The notes under the pieces: model-generated
What the model was told of the DNA's origin: nothing
Seen by the model: only the letters and a program-made list of their open reading frames with translations
Database searches by the model: none
Position numbers and translations under genes: made by a program
Assembly (NCBI GenBank): GCA_030018135.1
Contig: JASEGJ010000013.1
Coordinates: 1 to 28,025 of the forward strand
Source: Candidatus Hodarchaeaceae archaeon
GTDB lineage: Archaea; Hadarchaeota; Hadarchaeia; Hadarchaeales; Hadarchaeaceae
Direction: 5' to 3'
Length of the DNA: 28,025 nucleotides
Shown here: piece by piece, positions 13,190 through 22,281 of the stretch
Position numbering within the stretch: the stretch's first letter is position 1
Layout: every line of letters begins with the position of its first letter

Positions 13190-15664
13190 ATGGGGGAAAT
13201 TAACGTAGCAATCGCAGGAGTCGGCAATTGTGCGTCCTCGCTGGTCCAAGGTATCGAGTGCTACAGGGAGGCAAGGGAGGACCAATTCATCCCGGGCTTG
13301 ATGCACGTCAACTTAGGCGGCTACCACATCCGCGATGTCAAATTCGTTGCGGCGTTCGATGTGGACGCGAACAAGGTCGGCAGGGATCTAGCTGAGGCAA
13401 TATTTACCCCGCCAAATTGCACGGTCAAATTCAGCGATGTTCCAAAGCTTGGGGTGGAGGTTGTAAAAGGGCCGGTCCTAGACGGCCTCGGCAAGTACCT
13501 CAAAAGCGTGATACCCCTCGACAGAACGCAGGAGGCGGTAGATGTGGCTCAAGTCCTCAAAGATGCGCGCGCGGACGTGCTGGTGAGTTACCTGCCCGTT
13601 GGTAGTTATGAGGCCTCGCGCCACTACGCGCAGCAGGCCATCAAGGCGGGGTGCGGCTTCATCAATTGCATCCCTGAGTTCATAGTTTCTAGCAAAGAAT
13701 GGGGGAAGCGCTTCACCGACGCAGGGCTGCCCTGCGCTGGCGACGACATAAAATCGCAGGTTGGGGCGACGATTCTTCACCGAACCCTCGCGAGGTTGCT
13801 GATCGACCGGGGCGTCAAGCTTGAGGAGAGCTATCAGCTCAACATCGGGGGAAACAGCGTCACGGGCGATGAGGAAATTTTGCTTGAAGTAGACGGCGCC
13901 CTGAATAGAACTAGGATCGGGGATTTTATCGACAAAATGATGGAAAAGTACGGTTTTGTGCAGGAGGGAGGGAAAGAGGTTTTAGAAACAAACAAGATGA
14001 AAGAAAAAATAAGATGCTTCACGATCAACGATGACTACAAGCTGATGTTAGCTCCGGTGACCAAGCTTATCCGTCACAAAATTGATGAATCACTTTTTGA
14101 GGTAACACTTGCAAAAGGCAATCGAATCAAAATCACAGGCGATCATAATTTATTCACCTTGGATGAAGATGGGAATCTCAAATCAATACCCGTGAAAGAG
14201 CTCAAACAAGGGCAGACTTTTATCGCCATACCAACCACCCTCTCGCCAGGCGAGGAGCTTTCGCACATAGATTTAACTTCACGCTTTAGCGACACGTGGG
14301 CGGCAAAGGTTGGCGATGGAGAATTTCTAAAAACCCACAATCATCCCGAGATCAGGATACCGGTTAAGTTCCCCGTTTCGAAGGAATTCCTCGATGTAAT
14401 TGGCCTCTGGCTAGCAGATGGTTCCTTTGATAGAAGTGGCAGCTCTAACTTGGAAATAGCCGTTGGGGATGAACCGGAATGTTTAGACGTTATAACCCGA
14501 TGGACAGGGGAATTTAACATCCGATGTGAACGCAGAGGGAAAGGTGGGGTCGCGGTACGAATACATTCAAAGACATTGGCATCTATAGCTAAGAAAATTT
14601 TTAGGTTATCTGGGAATTGTTATACCAAGCGGGTCCCAGGGTGGGTGTTTAACCTATCCGAAAAGCAAATTTGTGAGGTTTTGAAGGGTTACTTTAGTGG
14701 TGACGGCTGTGTTATAGGAAACCAAATCAGGTGGACATCTACGTCCTCTGGATTGGTAAGAGACATCCAGACTTTACTTTTACAGGTTGGGATCCATTCA
14801 ACGGTTTTTAAAGAAAACAAACGTGGATCGAAAACATCATACCGTTCAACAGCACCGTTCTGGCATGGTATCATCTCATCAAAGGAGGCACTTGGGGCAT
14901 TTCTGGAAAAAGTTGGATTCCTCCAGTCACGCAAGAATGAGATGGTCAAAAAAGTAGTTCAGAGGAGAAAATTTGAGAAGTCCTTCATCCCAAAGATTCG
15001 TCTAATAGAAGAGTCGGGGATCGAGCCAACTACTACACGAGATTTGCCAGCGATTGAAAAGAGAACAATCCTGTCCCAGCTCGACTGTGTGAAGGATAAA
15101 TCGATCAGTGAAAAACTCAAAAAACTCTGCACCGGAGAAATAGAATTTGTAAAAGTCAAGAACATTAAGAAGCTCGAGCTCGAACCACAATATGTCTACG
15201 ATTTGAGCGTCGAACATTATGAAAGGTTCATCTGCTCCAACATCTTAGTACACAACACCGACTTCCTAAATATGCTCGAGGAGGAGCGGCTGAGCTCGAA
15301 GCGCATAAGCAAGACGGAAGCGGTGGCAAGTCAGGTGCCCTACGAGGTGCCGCTCCGGATCGGCCCCAGCGACTACGTGTCATTCCTGAAGGACAACAAG
15401 ATATGCTACATCCACATGCGCGGCAGAAAGTTTGGTGACGTTCCGCTGACCATCGATGTCAAGCTCTCGGTTGAGGACTCGCCAAACAGCGCCGGCGTTG
15501 TGATCGATGCAATACGCGCGGTGAAGCTCGCGCTCGACCGCGGCATCGGCGGGCCGCTCATCGGCGTCTCCGCATACTTCTTTAAGCATCCACCGATACA
15601 GATGTCCGATGTCGAGGCCAAGCAGGCGGTTGAGGATTTCATATCCGGCAGAGGGGAGCGATAA
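13190..15664 (+). CDS. ino1: Myo-inositol-1-phosphate synthase with an intein
   Basis: The frame codes for 824 residues: 357 of host protein (222 before and 135 after) and a 467-residue intein. The enzyme converts glucose-6-phosphate to inositol-1-phosphate with NAD. The NAD-binding motif [15 protein letters not shown] is at residues 8-22. The conserved GGN-TDFLNM is interrupted between N222 and T690 (frame numbering). The catalytic lysine region is [16 protein letters not shown]. Without the intein, the length agrees with archaeal and actinobacterial synthases (360-390 residues). It starts 91 bp from the divergent padR gene and is followed 2 bp after its stop by a PfkB kinase, with which it surely forms an operon. 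The product should feed archaetidylinositol or di-inositol-phosphate synthesis. Activity requires splicing. Confidence 0.96.
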   Translation: MGEINVAIAGVGNCASSLVQGIECYREAREDQFIPGLMHVNLGGYHIRDVKFVAAFDVDANKVGRDLAEAIFTPPNCTVKFSDVPKLGVEVVKGPVLDGLGKYLKSVIPLDRTQEAVDVAQVLKDARADVLVSYLPVGSYEASRHYAQQAIKAGCGFINCIPEFIVSSKEWGKRFTDAGLPCAGDDIKSQVGATILHRTLARLLIDRGVKLEESYQLNIGGNSVTGDEEILLEVDGALNRTRIGDFIDKMMEKYGFVQEGGKEVLETNKMKEKIRCFTINDDYKLMLAPVTKLIRHKIDESLFEVTLAKGNRIKITGDHNLFTLDEDGNLKSIPVKELKQGQTFIAIPTTLSPGEELSHIDLTSRFSDTWAAKVGDGEFLKTHNHPEIRIPVKFPVSKEFLDVIGLWLADGSFDRSGSSNLEIAVGDEPECLDVITRWTGEFNIRCERRGKGGVAVRIHSKTLASIAKKIFRLSGNCYTKRVPGWVFNLSEKQICEVLKGYFSGDGCVIGNQIRWTSTSSGLVRDIQTLLLQVGIHSTVFKENKRGSKTSYRSTAPFWHGIISSKEALGAFLEKVGFLQSRKNEMVKKVVQRRKFEKSFIPKIRLIEESGIEPTTTRDLPAIEKRTILSQLDCVKDKSISEKLKKLCTGEIEFVKVKNIKKLELEPQYVYDLSVEHYERFICSNILVHNTDFLNMLEEERLSSKRISKTEAVASQVPYEVPLRIGPSDYVSFLKDNKICYIHMRGRKFGDVPLTIDVKLSVEDSPNSAGVVIDAIRAVKLALDRGIGGPLIGVSAYFFKHPPIQMSDVEAKQAVEDFISGRGER
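13856..15256 (+). mobile_element. LAGLIDADG homing-endonuclease intein in Ino1
   Basis: The 467-residue intein begins with Ser223 ([12 protein letters not shown], block A). Block B is KITGDHNLF, with the TxxH-like histidine. Two endonuclease motifs follow, [14 protein letters not shown] and [12 protein letters not shown]. Block F is [14 protein letters not shown], and the end is ILVH-N689 before Thr690. All residues needed for splicing (Ser1, block-B His, penultimate His, terminal Asn, +1 Thr) are present, and both endonuclease aspartates are intact, so the element may still be mobile. Its DNA is more A+T-rich than the flanking exteins, suggesting arrival by transfer. It sits in the most conserved part of the host enzyme, as inteins usually do. 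Confidence 0.95.
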
Positions 15665-15665
15665 C

Positions 15666-16544
15666 GTGGAATTTGACGCCGTCGTCATCGGGCATGTCGC
15701 GATAGATGTCAACGTTTTGCCTTGGGGTGTGATCGAAAACGTCCTCGGCGGGGCGCCCACGTACGCGGGCCTCATGCTGGCAGCCTTGAGGAAAAATGTG
15801 GGGATTGTATCAAAGGTCGGCGCCGATTTCCCCGACAAATTTCCACCGCTGTACCGCAAGCTCGATTTAGACACTGAAGGAATTTTGGTGACCGGCGAGC
15901 ATACAACAACATTTGAAAACATCTACGATGAGGCCGGTTACCGCAAACAAGTGTGTAAGTATGTTGCGAAAAAAATATCCCCCGATGACATCCCGCGAGC
16001 GTACCATGATGCCCAAAGTTTCTACGTTTCACCGATCGCGGGCGAGATAACTGCAGACGTGTTGAAGTCGATCAAAAGAAAAACAAACACGGTGATGCTC
16101 GATCCGCAGGGGCTCCTTCGAAGGATCGATAGGGAGGGGAAAGTTGAGATAGGACCACGTGAGGATTTGGACGACTTCCTAAGACACGTCGACATCGTGA
16201 AAATTGGCAGGGACGAGGCCAAGGCGCTTGAAGGCGATGTGGGGGGCATTTTAGAGGACCTGCGGAGGATGGGGCCGAAAATCGCAATTCTGACCCAAGG
16301 GGAAAAGGGATGTGCAATGCTCTCGGAGGAAGGATTCAACAAGATCAAAAGCCTAAGGGTGGAGGCGAGAGACCTGACCGGCGCTGGCGATGTCTTCGGC
16401 GCCGCTTTCTTGGCAAGGTACATAGACACGCGAGATGCGGTTAAATCGGCGAAATTTGCGGCCGTTGCTGCTGGCCTGAAGATAAGGTACAGGGGGCCGA
16501 CAGGGTTCCCATCCGAAAAGGAGATCCTGAGCGCTATTGGCTAA
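15666..16544 (+). CDS. PfkB-family sugar kinase, possibly inositol kinase
   Basis: Product of 292 residues from GTG 15666, preceded by GAGGGGAGCG, starting 2 bp after the ino1 stop. The N-terminus has GHVAIDVNVLP and GGAPTYAGLMLAAL (substrate site). The C-terminal signature DLTGAGDVFGAAFLA holds the catalytic base D242 and the anion hole. The family phosphorylates sugars, nucleosides or inositol. A PfkB protein of Thermococcus kodakarensis is a myo-inositol 3-kinase, and the tight coupling to inositol-phosphate synthase makes inositol the leading candidate substrate here. Ribokinase or nucleoside kinase remain possible. Its last 4 bp overlap the convergent acylphosphatase gene. Confidence 0.88.
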   Translation: MEFDAVVIGHVAIDVNVLPWGVIENVLGGAPTYAGLMLAALRKNVGIVSKVGADFPDKFPPLYRKLDLDTEGILVTGEHTTTFENIYDEAGYRKQVCKYVAKKISPDDIPRAYHDAQSFYVSPIAGEITADVLKSIKRKTNTVMLDPQGLLRRIDREGKVEIGPREDLDDFLRHVDIVKIGRDEAKALEGDVGGILEDLRRMGPKIAILTQGEKGCAMLSEEGFNKIKSLRVEARDLTGAGDVFGAAFLARYIDTRDAVKSAKFAAVAAGLKIRYRGPTGFPSEKEILSAIG

Positions 16545-16819
16545 TAACGGATGTCGAAGCTTTGAAACTCTCCCCTATAGCTTTCCCACGACACCTCGAC
16601 GCCTGCCACTTTGGCCCCCACTGGCCCCCTTCTGCAGAAGTCTATCATCCTTTCGACCATTTCCCTCTCGCCCTCGAAAACGGCCTCCACCCTACCGTCG
16701 GGCAAGTTCCTAACCCACCCCTTGACCCCTAGCCCATCCGCCCTGTCCCTTGTTTCGTATCTGAAGAAAACGCCCTGAACCCTCCCACTCACGTAAACGT
16801 GGGCTCTAACCTTGGGCAT
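16541..16819 (-). CDS. acyP: Acylphosphatase
   Basis: Product of 92 residues, the standard size. The signature GRVQGVFFRYETRDRA carries the phosphate-binding loop and catalytic Arg20, and GWVRNLPDGRVEAVFEG carries the catalytic Asn38. It hydrolyses acyl phosphates such as carbamoyl phosphate or 1,3-bisphosphoglycerate. The start ATG has GGCGGGATGAG just before it and lies 20 bp after the proS stop, so it is probably the second gene of the proS transcript. Confidence 0.95.
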   Translation of the reverse strand: MPKVRAHVYVSGRVQGVFFRYETRDRADGLGVKGWVRNLPDGRVEAVFEGEREMVERMIDFCRRGPVGAKVAGVEVSWESYRGEFQSFDIRY

Positions 16820-16839
16820 CTCATCCCGCCTAATCGCCG

Positions 16840-18267
16840 CTAATAGGTTCGGGTGACAAGTATGTTAAGCTTGGCCCTCTTCGAACAAATCGGGCAAACG
16901 CCCGTCGCTGGCTTGCCGTCCAGCTCCTGACCTAAGATATCTCCGCCGGTCTTCTCCTCCAGCTCCAAGCCGCATTTCTCCTCCCCGCACCACGGCACGC
17001 GGACGATGCCGCCCCGCCTGTCCATCAACTGCTTTATGGTCCCAACGTCGGAAGCCTCGTGCGTCATCTCCTTAAAGAACTTCCAAGCTCGCTCGCGCAG
17101 GTCGCCGTCTATCGCCTCGAGTAACTCCCTAACTTTATTTCTGAGTGCCCGCCTTGGAATAGCTTGCCTCTCGCCGGTGTCGCGCCTAACGGCGGTCACC
17201 TGGTCCTTTTCGATGTCTTCCGGCCCGATCTCCAACCTGAGCGGCACACCGCGGCGCTCCCAATGGTAGAATTTTCGGCCGGGGCGCAGGTCGCGGTCGT
17301 CAAGGTGCGCTTTAATGCCCGCCGTCACCAATTCATTTGTCGCTGCGGCGGCGATCTGCTGAACGGGTGCCTCCTTGCTCTTAAATGGTATCGGTACGAC
17401 CACAACCTGGATAGGCGCCACCGTGGGCGGCATGCACAAACCAGCGTCATCGCCATGTACCATCATAACCGCGGCGATTACTCTCTCGGATATACCGTAG
17501 CACGTCTGATAAACGTACTCGTGTTTGCCATCGGGGGTTTCGAACTTAAGCTCGTAAACCTTTGCGAAATTCTGACCGAGATTGTGCGCGGTGCCGATCT
17601 GAAGCGTCCTGCCGTCAGGTGCGAGAGTGTCGAACGCAAGCGAGTACTTCGCGCCGGCGAAGGTGTCCCACGGCGGTCGCCTCGTGACAATGTACGGCAC
17701 GCCGAGTTCATCGAAGAAGCGCTTATAGATCTTAACGGCCTCGCGCACTTGGGCCTCGGCCTCGTCCCATGTGGCATGCGCGGTATGAGCCTCTTTAAAA
17801 GTCGTCACCTCCCGCAGGCGGATCATCGGCTTCGTCATCTTGGTTTCATAGCGGAAGATGTTGACTATCTGATAAACTCGAATTGGCAGGTCGGCGTGCG
17901 AACGGACCCAAAGTGCAAACATCGGATAAATCGAGGTCTCACTGGTTGGGCGCAACGCAAGTTTTACGTCCAGCTTGTCCAATCCGCCATGCGTTACCCA
18001 ATAGACTTCGCCCTCAAAACCACGGATGTGCTCGGCCTCCTTTTTGAAAATATCCTCGGGGATCAGCAACGGAAATAACACTTCTTGGTGACCGGTCTGC
18101 TCGAGTAGCTGACGTATGACCCCAAACACCTGGTTGCGCAACTTCAAGCCGTAGGGGAGCCAAACATAAAGGCCCTTCACGGGGTAGCGCGTGTCCATGA
18201 TGTCGGCACTACGGAGAATGCCGTTGAACCACTCGCTGAAGCTCTTTCGCCACCGCTCGCGCTTCAC
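16840..18267 (-). CDS. proS: Prolyl-tRNA synthetase, archaeal/eukaryotic type
   Basis: Product of 475 residues. The class II core has motif 2 around RVYQIVNIFRYETK (near residue 135), LREVTTFKEAHTAH, the LQIGTAHNLGQNFAK active-site stretch and motif 3 MMVHGDDAGLCMPP. There is no bacterial-type editing insertion. An anticodon-binding domain (about residues 285-385) is followed by a zinc region with CGEEKCG and CPICSK, and the chain ends in LVTRTY, a C-terminal tyrosine that in this subgroup reaches the active site. All features fit the archaeal form. It is divergent from the GT-C gene, with 98 bp of A+T-rich promoter DNA between. Confidence 0.97.
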   Translation of the reverse strand: MKRERWRKSFSEWFNGILRSADIMDTRYPVKGLYVWLPYGLKLRNQVFGVIRQLLEQTGHQEVLFPLLIPEDIFKKEAEHIRGFEGEVYWVTHGGLDKLDVKLALRPTSETSIYPMFALWVRSHADLPIRVYQIVNIFRYETKMTKPMIRLREVTTFKEAHTAHATWDEAEAQVREAVKIYKRFFDELGVPYIVTRRPPWDTFAGAKYSLAFDTLAPDGRTLQIGTAHNLGQNFAKVYELKFETPDGKHEYVYQTCYGISERVIAAVMMVHGDDAGLCMPPTVAPIQVVVVPIPFKSKEAPVQQIAAAATNELVTAGIKAHLDDRDLRPGRKFYHWERRGVPLRLEIGPEDIEKDQVTAVRRDTGERQAIPRRALRNKVRELLEAIDGDLRERAWKFFKEMTHEASDVGTIKQLMDRRGGIVRVPWCGEEKCGLELEEKTGGDILGQELDGKPATGVCPICSKRAKLNILVTRTY

Positions 18268-18365
18268 CAGACCACCCGCAAATAGTCAACTTAGTATTAA
18301 CTTAAACGTTTGTCCTCTGCATAAAGCCTGATTAATTTTACCCAGTATTACTCGATTGTGGTCGA

Positions 18366-20057
18366 ATGGATAAAAGGAGAGCCCTAATGGTATCTGCTAT
18401 AGTGGCGATATTCTTGGTTGCACTTTTCATAAGGCTGCAAACGAACTTTAAGCAGAAACTTTTGCTTGGCATAGACTCACCCTACTACTTGCAAAGCACC
18501 GAATATCTGTTAAACAATTGGCCAAGTCTGCCTGACAAGGCCCCACCTTTGGTGTTCAACGTTCTGGCAGGACTCCATGTGCTCTCATCGCCATTCGACC
18601 TTTCGCTGATGACCTCGCTTAAGATAGGATCGGCGCTGGTCTCGGCCATAGTTGTGTTTGCCGTTTACTTCATGGTTATACAATTGACGAAAAATAGGGT
18701 CACAGCAGTAGTTGCGGCATTCCTCGTGGCGTTCACGCATGCAAATGTGAGGATATCCCAAGACCTTTGGAAGAATGCCTTGGCCGTGTCCCTAACGCCG
18801 CTGTCCGTGTTTTTCTTTTGGCGGGGAATGGAAACCGGCAAGAAAATCAACCTTTTAATGGCGGGGGTTTCATTCGGTGCCGTGGCGTTGACTCACGAGC
18901 TAACGGCAGGGGCGCTCGGCATCGCCTATCTATCCTATATCGGGTTTTTGATCGGGCGTCGGCAGCAACTGCCGTGGTTGGAAATTCAAGCGGTTGCGAT
19001 CACATTTCTTGTGGCAATGTGCACCGGCGGCATTTACTTTCTTGATAAACGTGGGAGCGCTCGTGGACGTTGGTCACGTTTCGCCATTTTTTGGGGAGGC
19101 ACTCCCGCATCAAATCGTGATTTATGGTGAACTCATTGGACCATTGATTTCGATCCTTGCGGCGGTGGGGGCCGTGGTAGCCCTCCAACGCAAAAAGGCC
19201 GCCGACATATTCCTGCTCGCATGGGGACTCAGTGCCCTGATTCTCGCCCAACCTTGGGTGTCGACCACATATCTTTGGCGGTTTGCCTTGCTACAGGGGA
19301 CCCGTTGGCGGTGTTGGCCTCGATCGGTACGGTCGATGGGATCGGCGCCTTTTTGAAGCGTTTTGAAAAACGACATCTCGCATTCCTAGGCCTAATTTCG
19401 GCGATCGTCGTCTACCAGGCACATAGCACCTACGTATATGCGATGAGGTTCCACCCAACTATTAGCGATCAGGAGTACGATGCCTTTGTGGAGCTTCATG
19501 GTCAACTTGGCGATGATGCCTGTCTGATCAGCGAATTCGGGCACTACTGGATCGATGCGGTGGGCATGAGAAACTTGAGAGATGAGCGAGCGCTACGCGT
19601 TTTACGGGCCCCAGATGACATTCGAGCTGCCACCAGCCTCTATTGGCTACAAGAGGAGGTCGGAGAAAATTTGTACGTGCATGTAAATCCCTTCGACCGC
19701 CGCATCGACCCGCAAAAATTTGAGAGCCCATTTTTCAAATCGATCTTCAGCAGACCATTCATGAAGATCTATGCTCTTCCCGAGAACTTTGAACCCCCAC
19801 GGGGTCTGAAACCGCCTTCTCCCCGTGAGCCTCCGAGACAGAATTATTTGGCCCTGCTGACATCGAATCCGCTCAGGGTATTTATCTTCCCCATCGACTT
19901 GGCAAATTGTTATCTGAGCGGATTTTGGTCCTCAGCCCTAAAATTTGTGCTAGCGGTGCCGTTCACGGTATTTTTATGGGTATTTATAGCTGGCTTATTT
20001 TACGAGAAGATCCGACCCCTGATCGTCGAGTTCCGACATAAGCTATTGAGTAAGTAG
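18366..20057 (+). pseudogene. GT-C-type membrane glycosyltransferase, two frameshifts
   Basis: The gene starts with ATG 18366 and reads about 563 residues if two frame changes are corrected. The frame runs to about 19030, moves by one base to about 19295, then returns. Likely causes are an extra base in TACTTTCTTGATAAAC (19033-19047) and a missing G in CAGGGGACCCG (19294-19304). The N-terminal loop has LGIDSPYYLQSTEYL, like the acidic first loop of STT3/GT-C enzymes, followed by ISQDLWKNALAVSLTPL and ALTHELTAGALG. Around ten membrane helices are followed by an external domain with ISEFGHYWIDAVG, and a final helix near the C-terminus. It resembles STT3 relatives acting on lipid-linked sugars, but has no WWDYG motif. 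Uncorrected, the product would stop after 254 residues. It may be a pseudogene or contain sequencing errors. Confidence 0.75.
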
Positions 20058-21107
20058 TTCATGTCCATCTTTAGTTACGAGCACGATATCCTCCCAACGA
20101 GCCCCGCCCACACCTGGCGCATAAACCCCTGGCTCGACAGTTACGACCATCCCCCTCTGCAGCAAGTCACTAGATCCGGGCACCAAGTTTGGGGGTTCGT
20201 GAATGGCCAAGCCCAAGCCGTGCCCGGTGCCGTGCGAAAAGAATTTTTCAAGGCCCGCGCGGCAGACAACCTTCCGGGCCGCTCGGTCGACATCAGCGGC
20301 CGAAACTCCGTCGCGGATGCGATCGATTGCGGCCGACTGCGCCCGTTTAGCCGCGTTCATCAACTTGAGCTGTCTTCGGGTTGGCCCGATGGAGAATGTC
20401 TTGGTCATGTCGGAGGCATAGCCTTCATAGGTCGCCCCGAGGTCGACGATTATTAGTTCCCCTCGCCTAAAGCGCTTGCGCGTGGCGGTGGCGTGGGGCA
20501 ACCAAGAATTTCTGCCAGATGCCACGATGGTACTAAACGGCGTGCCGCCCGAGCCCTGTTTACGCATGATATACTCAACCTCCGCTGCCACCTCAAGCTC
20601 GCTTCGTCCCTCCTCAATGAGTTCCGCCGCCCGCTGCATGCCCTCCATCGCAAGCGCGGCCGATCTGCGCAACCACGCGATCTCCTGCTTGGACTTGATT
20701 TTGCGCATGTTCACAACCAGCTCGGGCAATTCCTGGTAATCTGCCTCGTACGCGCCGCGCAATTTTCGCAGAAATTCAGAGCTCATGCCATCGAATCCAA
20801 TCCGCCGCGCGCCCAGCTCCCGCAGACAATCTGCCAAAACTTGCCAAAGCTCACAAAATTTTACCCGCTCGCCGCGGCGTAGGGGTACCTCGTATGGGAA
20901 ATAAGCTCGGATGTCGCGAAATGCGCTTTCACGTCTCGCCCTGTCGAACTCAAGCCGCTTGCATATCAAAATTGGCTCCTGCTCTGAAATTATTGTGGCA
21001 GTGACTGCCGAGGTGCCCGATAGATAGCGTGCATTTTGAATCGCCACGTAAGCTTCAAGCTCTCTGGCCGCCAGTTCCGCCCTTAACTTGCGAATGCGCG
21101 CTCGCAA
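20043..21107 (-). CDS. pepQ: Xaa-Pro aminopeptidase-like M24 metallopeptidase
   Basis: Product of 354 residues from TTG 21107 with GGGAG upstream. An N-terminal creatinase-like domain (residues 1-130) precedes the pita-bread catalytic domain. All five metal ligands are present: D222 and D233 (VDLGATYEGYASDMT), H296 (GTGHGLG), E325 (TVEPGVY) and E339 (ARWEDIVLV). HEPPN supplies the second active-site histidine. Such enzymes release residues preceding proline from peptides, or split dipeptides with C-terminal proline (prolidase); the sequence cannot tell these apart. The gene overlaps the end of the GT-C gene by 15 bp tail to tail and is divergent from the methyltransferase gene. Confidence 0.93.
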   Translation of the reverse strand: MRARIRKLRAELAARELEAYVAIQNARYLSGTSAVTATIISEQEPILICKRLEFDRARRESAFRDIRAYFPYEVPLRRGERVKFCELWQVLADCLRELGARRIGFDGMSSEFLRKLRGAYEADYQELPELVVNMRKIKSKQEIAWLRRSAALAMEGMQRAAELIEEGRSELEVAAEVEYIMRKQGSGGTPFSTIVASGRNSWLPHATATRKRFRRGELIIVDLGATYEGYASDMTKTFSIGPTRRQLKLMNAAKRAQSAAIDRIRDGVSAADVDRAARKVVCRAGLEKFFSHGTGHGLGLAIHEPPNLVPGSSDLLQRGMVVTVEPGVYAPGVGGARWEDIVLVTKDGHELLTQ

Positions 21108-21167
21108 CGCACTCCCACTCGAGCTTGGGGCACGAGGTTAAAAGCATTTGTCGCGGAGGATGTAGCG

Positions 21168-21707
21168 ATGCCCCTCCACAAACCCGAACTCAAGCGTCGC
21201 TACGACCTGACCGCATACATGTACGACCAACGCTACGGGGAAATTCAACGGAAAAAATACCAAGTTCTAGCGAAAAACCTCCCGCGCGCGAACCGCGCGC
21301 TGGATGTCGGCTGCGGCACGGGCATGTTTTTGAGCTTGCTCTCGCAAAAGGCCAAATTCATCGTGGGTATCGATATGTCCGCCGAGATGCTACAAATAGC
21401 AAGAAAGCGGGCGGCCGGGGCGGCCCTCGTACAAGCGGATGCCGATAACCTGCCATTTGCTGATGGGAGCTTTGATGTAATTGTCTCGGTAACCTTGCTT
21501 CAAAATATGCCAGACCCCGCTTTCACCGTGCGCGAGTTCGCTCGCGTGCTCCGCCCCGCGGGGATCGCGATGATGACAAGCCTTAAACATAAACACTCAC
21601 CCCAACAATTAATGGCTTGGACAACTGCTGCAAATTTAAAACCATTAAAAGCTTGGGAAATGCAAAATGGGGAGGATGTTATTTGCATCGCGAGGCGGGA
21701 GGGGTGA
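21168..21707 (+). CDS. Class I SAM-dependent methyltransferase
   Basis: Product of 179 residues with a strong GGAGGATGTAG ribosome site. The Rossmann core is ALDVGCGTGMFLSLL (motif I, about residue 43), VGIDMSAEMLQIARKRA (acidic ribose-binding end of strand 2), ADADNLPFADGSFDVIVSV, and FARVLRPAGIAMM. This is the UbiE/type-11 arrangement, and the substrate cannot be read from it. It is the first gene of a tight plus-strand run (methyltransferase, nicotinamidase, nicotinate phosphoribosyltransferase), 4 bp before the next start. That hints at a small-molecule or cofactor-linked substrate, but it may only be a passenger. Confidence 0.9.
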   Translation: MPLHKPELKRRYDLTAYMYDQRYGEIQRKKYQVLAKNLPRANRALDVGCGTGMFLSLLSQKAKFIVGIDMSAEMLQIARKRAAGAALVQADADNLPFADGSFDVIVSVTLLQNMPDPAFTVREFARVLRPAGIAMMTSLKHKHSPQQLMAWTTAANLKPLKAWEMQNGEDVICIARREG

Positions 21708-21711
21708 TATC

Positions 21712-22281
21712 TTGGGGGTTGCTGTTCTCGTCATAGATATGATCAACGATTTCGTGAGCGGGATGTTGAAAAGCAGTCGAGCAAAGGGAGTAGTCCCAAA
21801 CATTCAGAAGTTGCTCGAATTCGCGAGATCGAGAAAAATTCCTGTAGTTTATACCTGCGATTCTCACCAAAGTACCGATGCGGAGTTTGAACTCTGGGGC
21901 CCTCACGCAATTGCTGGGAGCAGGGGAGCGGAGGTGGTATCGGAACTCAAGCCCAAGAAAGGCGACCACATCGTCAAAAAGGGCAAATACAGCGCCTTTT
22001 TCGGCACCGACCTAGACCAGCTCCTGCGAGATCTGGATGTTACAAGGTTGGTGCTGGTCGGCGTATCCACGGATGTGTGCGTCCAAAATACCGCTGCGGA
22101 CGCTTTTTATAGGGGGTATGAAATCGTCGTACCCCGAGATTGCGTCGACGCGTTCACCGAAGAGGGACACAGGAGAGCGCTCGAGTATATGGGAAAAGTT
22201 TATGGGGCGAAGGTGACAACCAGCGATGAACTTATAAAAAACTTGAGGCGTGAGCATGCGGTTATTCCATGTAGCTTCTGA
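21712..22281 (+). CDS. pncA: Nicotinamidase (isochorismatase-like hydrolase)
   Basis: The product has 189 residues from TTG 21712, which has GGGAGGGGTGAT just upstream; the ATG at 21667 would lie inside the methyltransferase gene and lacks a site. The catalytic triad D9 (VIDMINDF), K90 or K92 (IVKKGKYSAFFG) and C123 (GVSTDVCVQNTA) is complete. Candidate metal ligands D50 and H52 (TCDSHQ) and H65 (WGPHA) mark nicotinamidases rather than isochorismatases. It turns nicotinamide into nicotinate, the substrate of the next gene, whose start lies inside its 3' end (26-bp overlap). The two steps form a compact NAD salvage route. Confidence 0.9.
   Translation: MGVAVLVIDMINDFVSGMLKSSRAKGVVPNIQKLLEFARSRKIPVVYTCDSHQSTDAEFELWGPHAIAGSRGAEVVSELKPKKGDHIVKKGKYSAFFGTDLDQLLRDLDVTRLVLVGVSTDVCVQNTAADAFYRGYEIVVPRDCVDAFTEEGHRRALEYMGKVYGAKVTTSDELIKNLRREHAVIPCSF

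Noticed and set aside
13190-15664. Ino1 as two separate genes with an unrelated insertion
   Set aside because: The frame is continuous, and the insertion has complete intein splice junctions (Ser1 and His-Asn/Thr) with exteins that join to the conserved GGNTDFLNM.
17164-18078. 304-codon plus-strand ORF opposite proS
   Set aside because: It is entirely antisense to a clear prolyl-tRNA synthetase gene and has no motif or ribosome site of its own; it is a codon-bias shadow.
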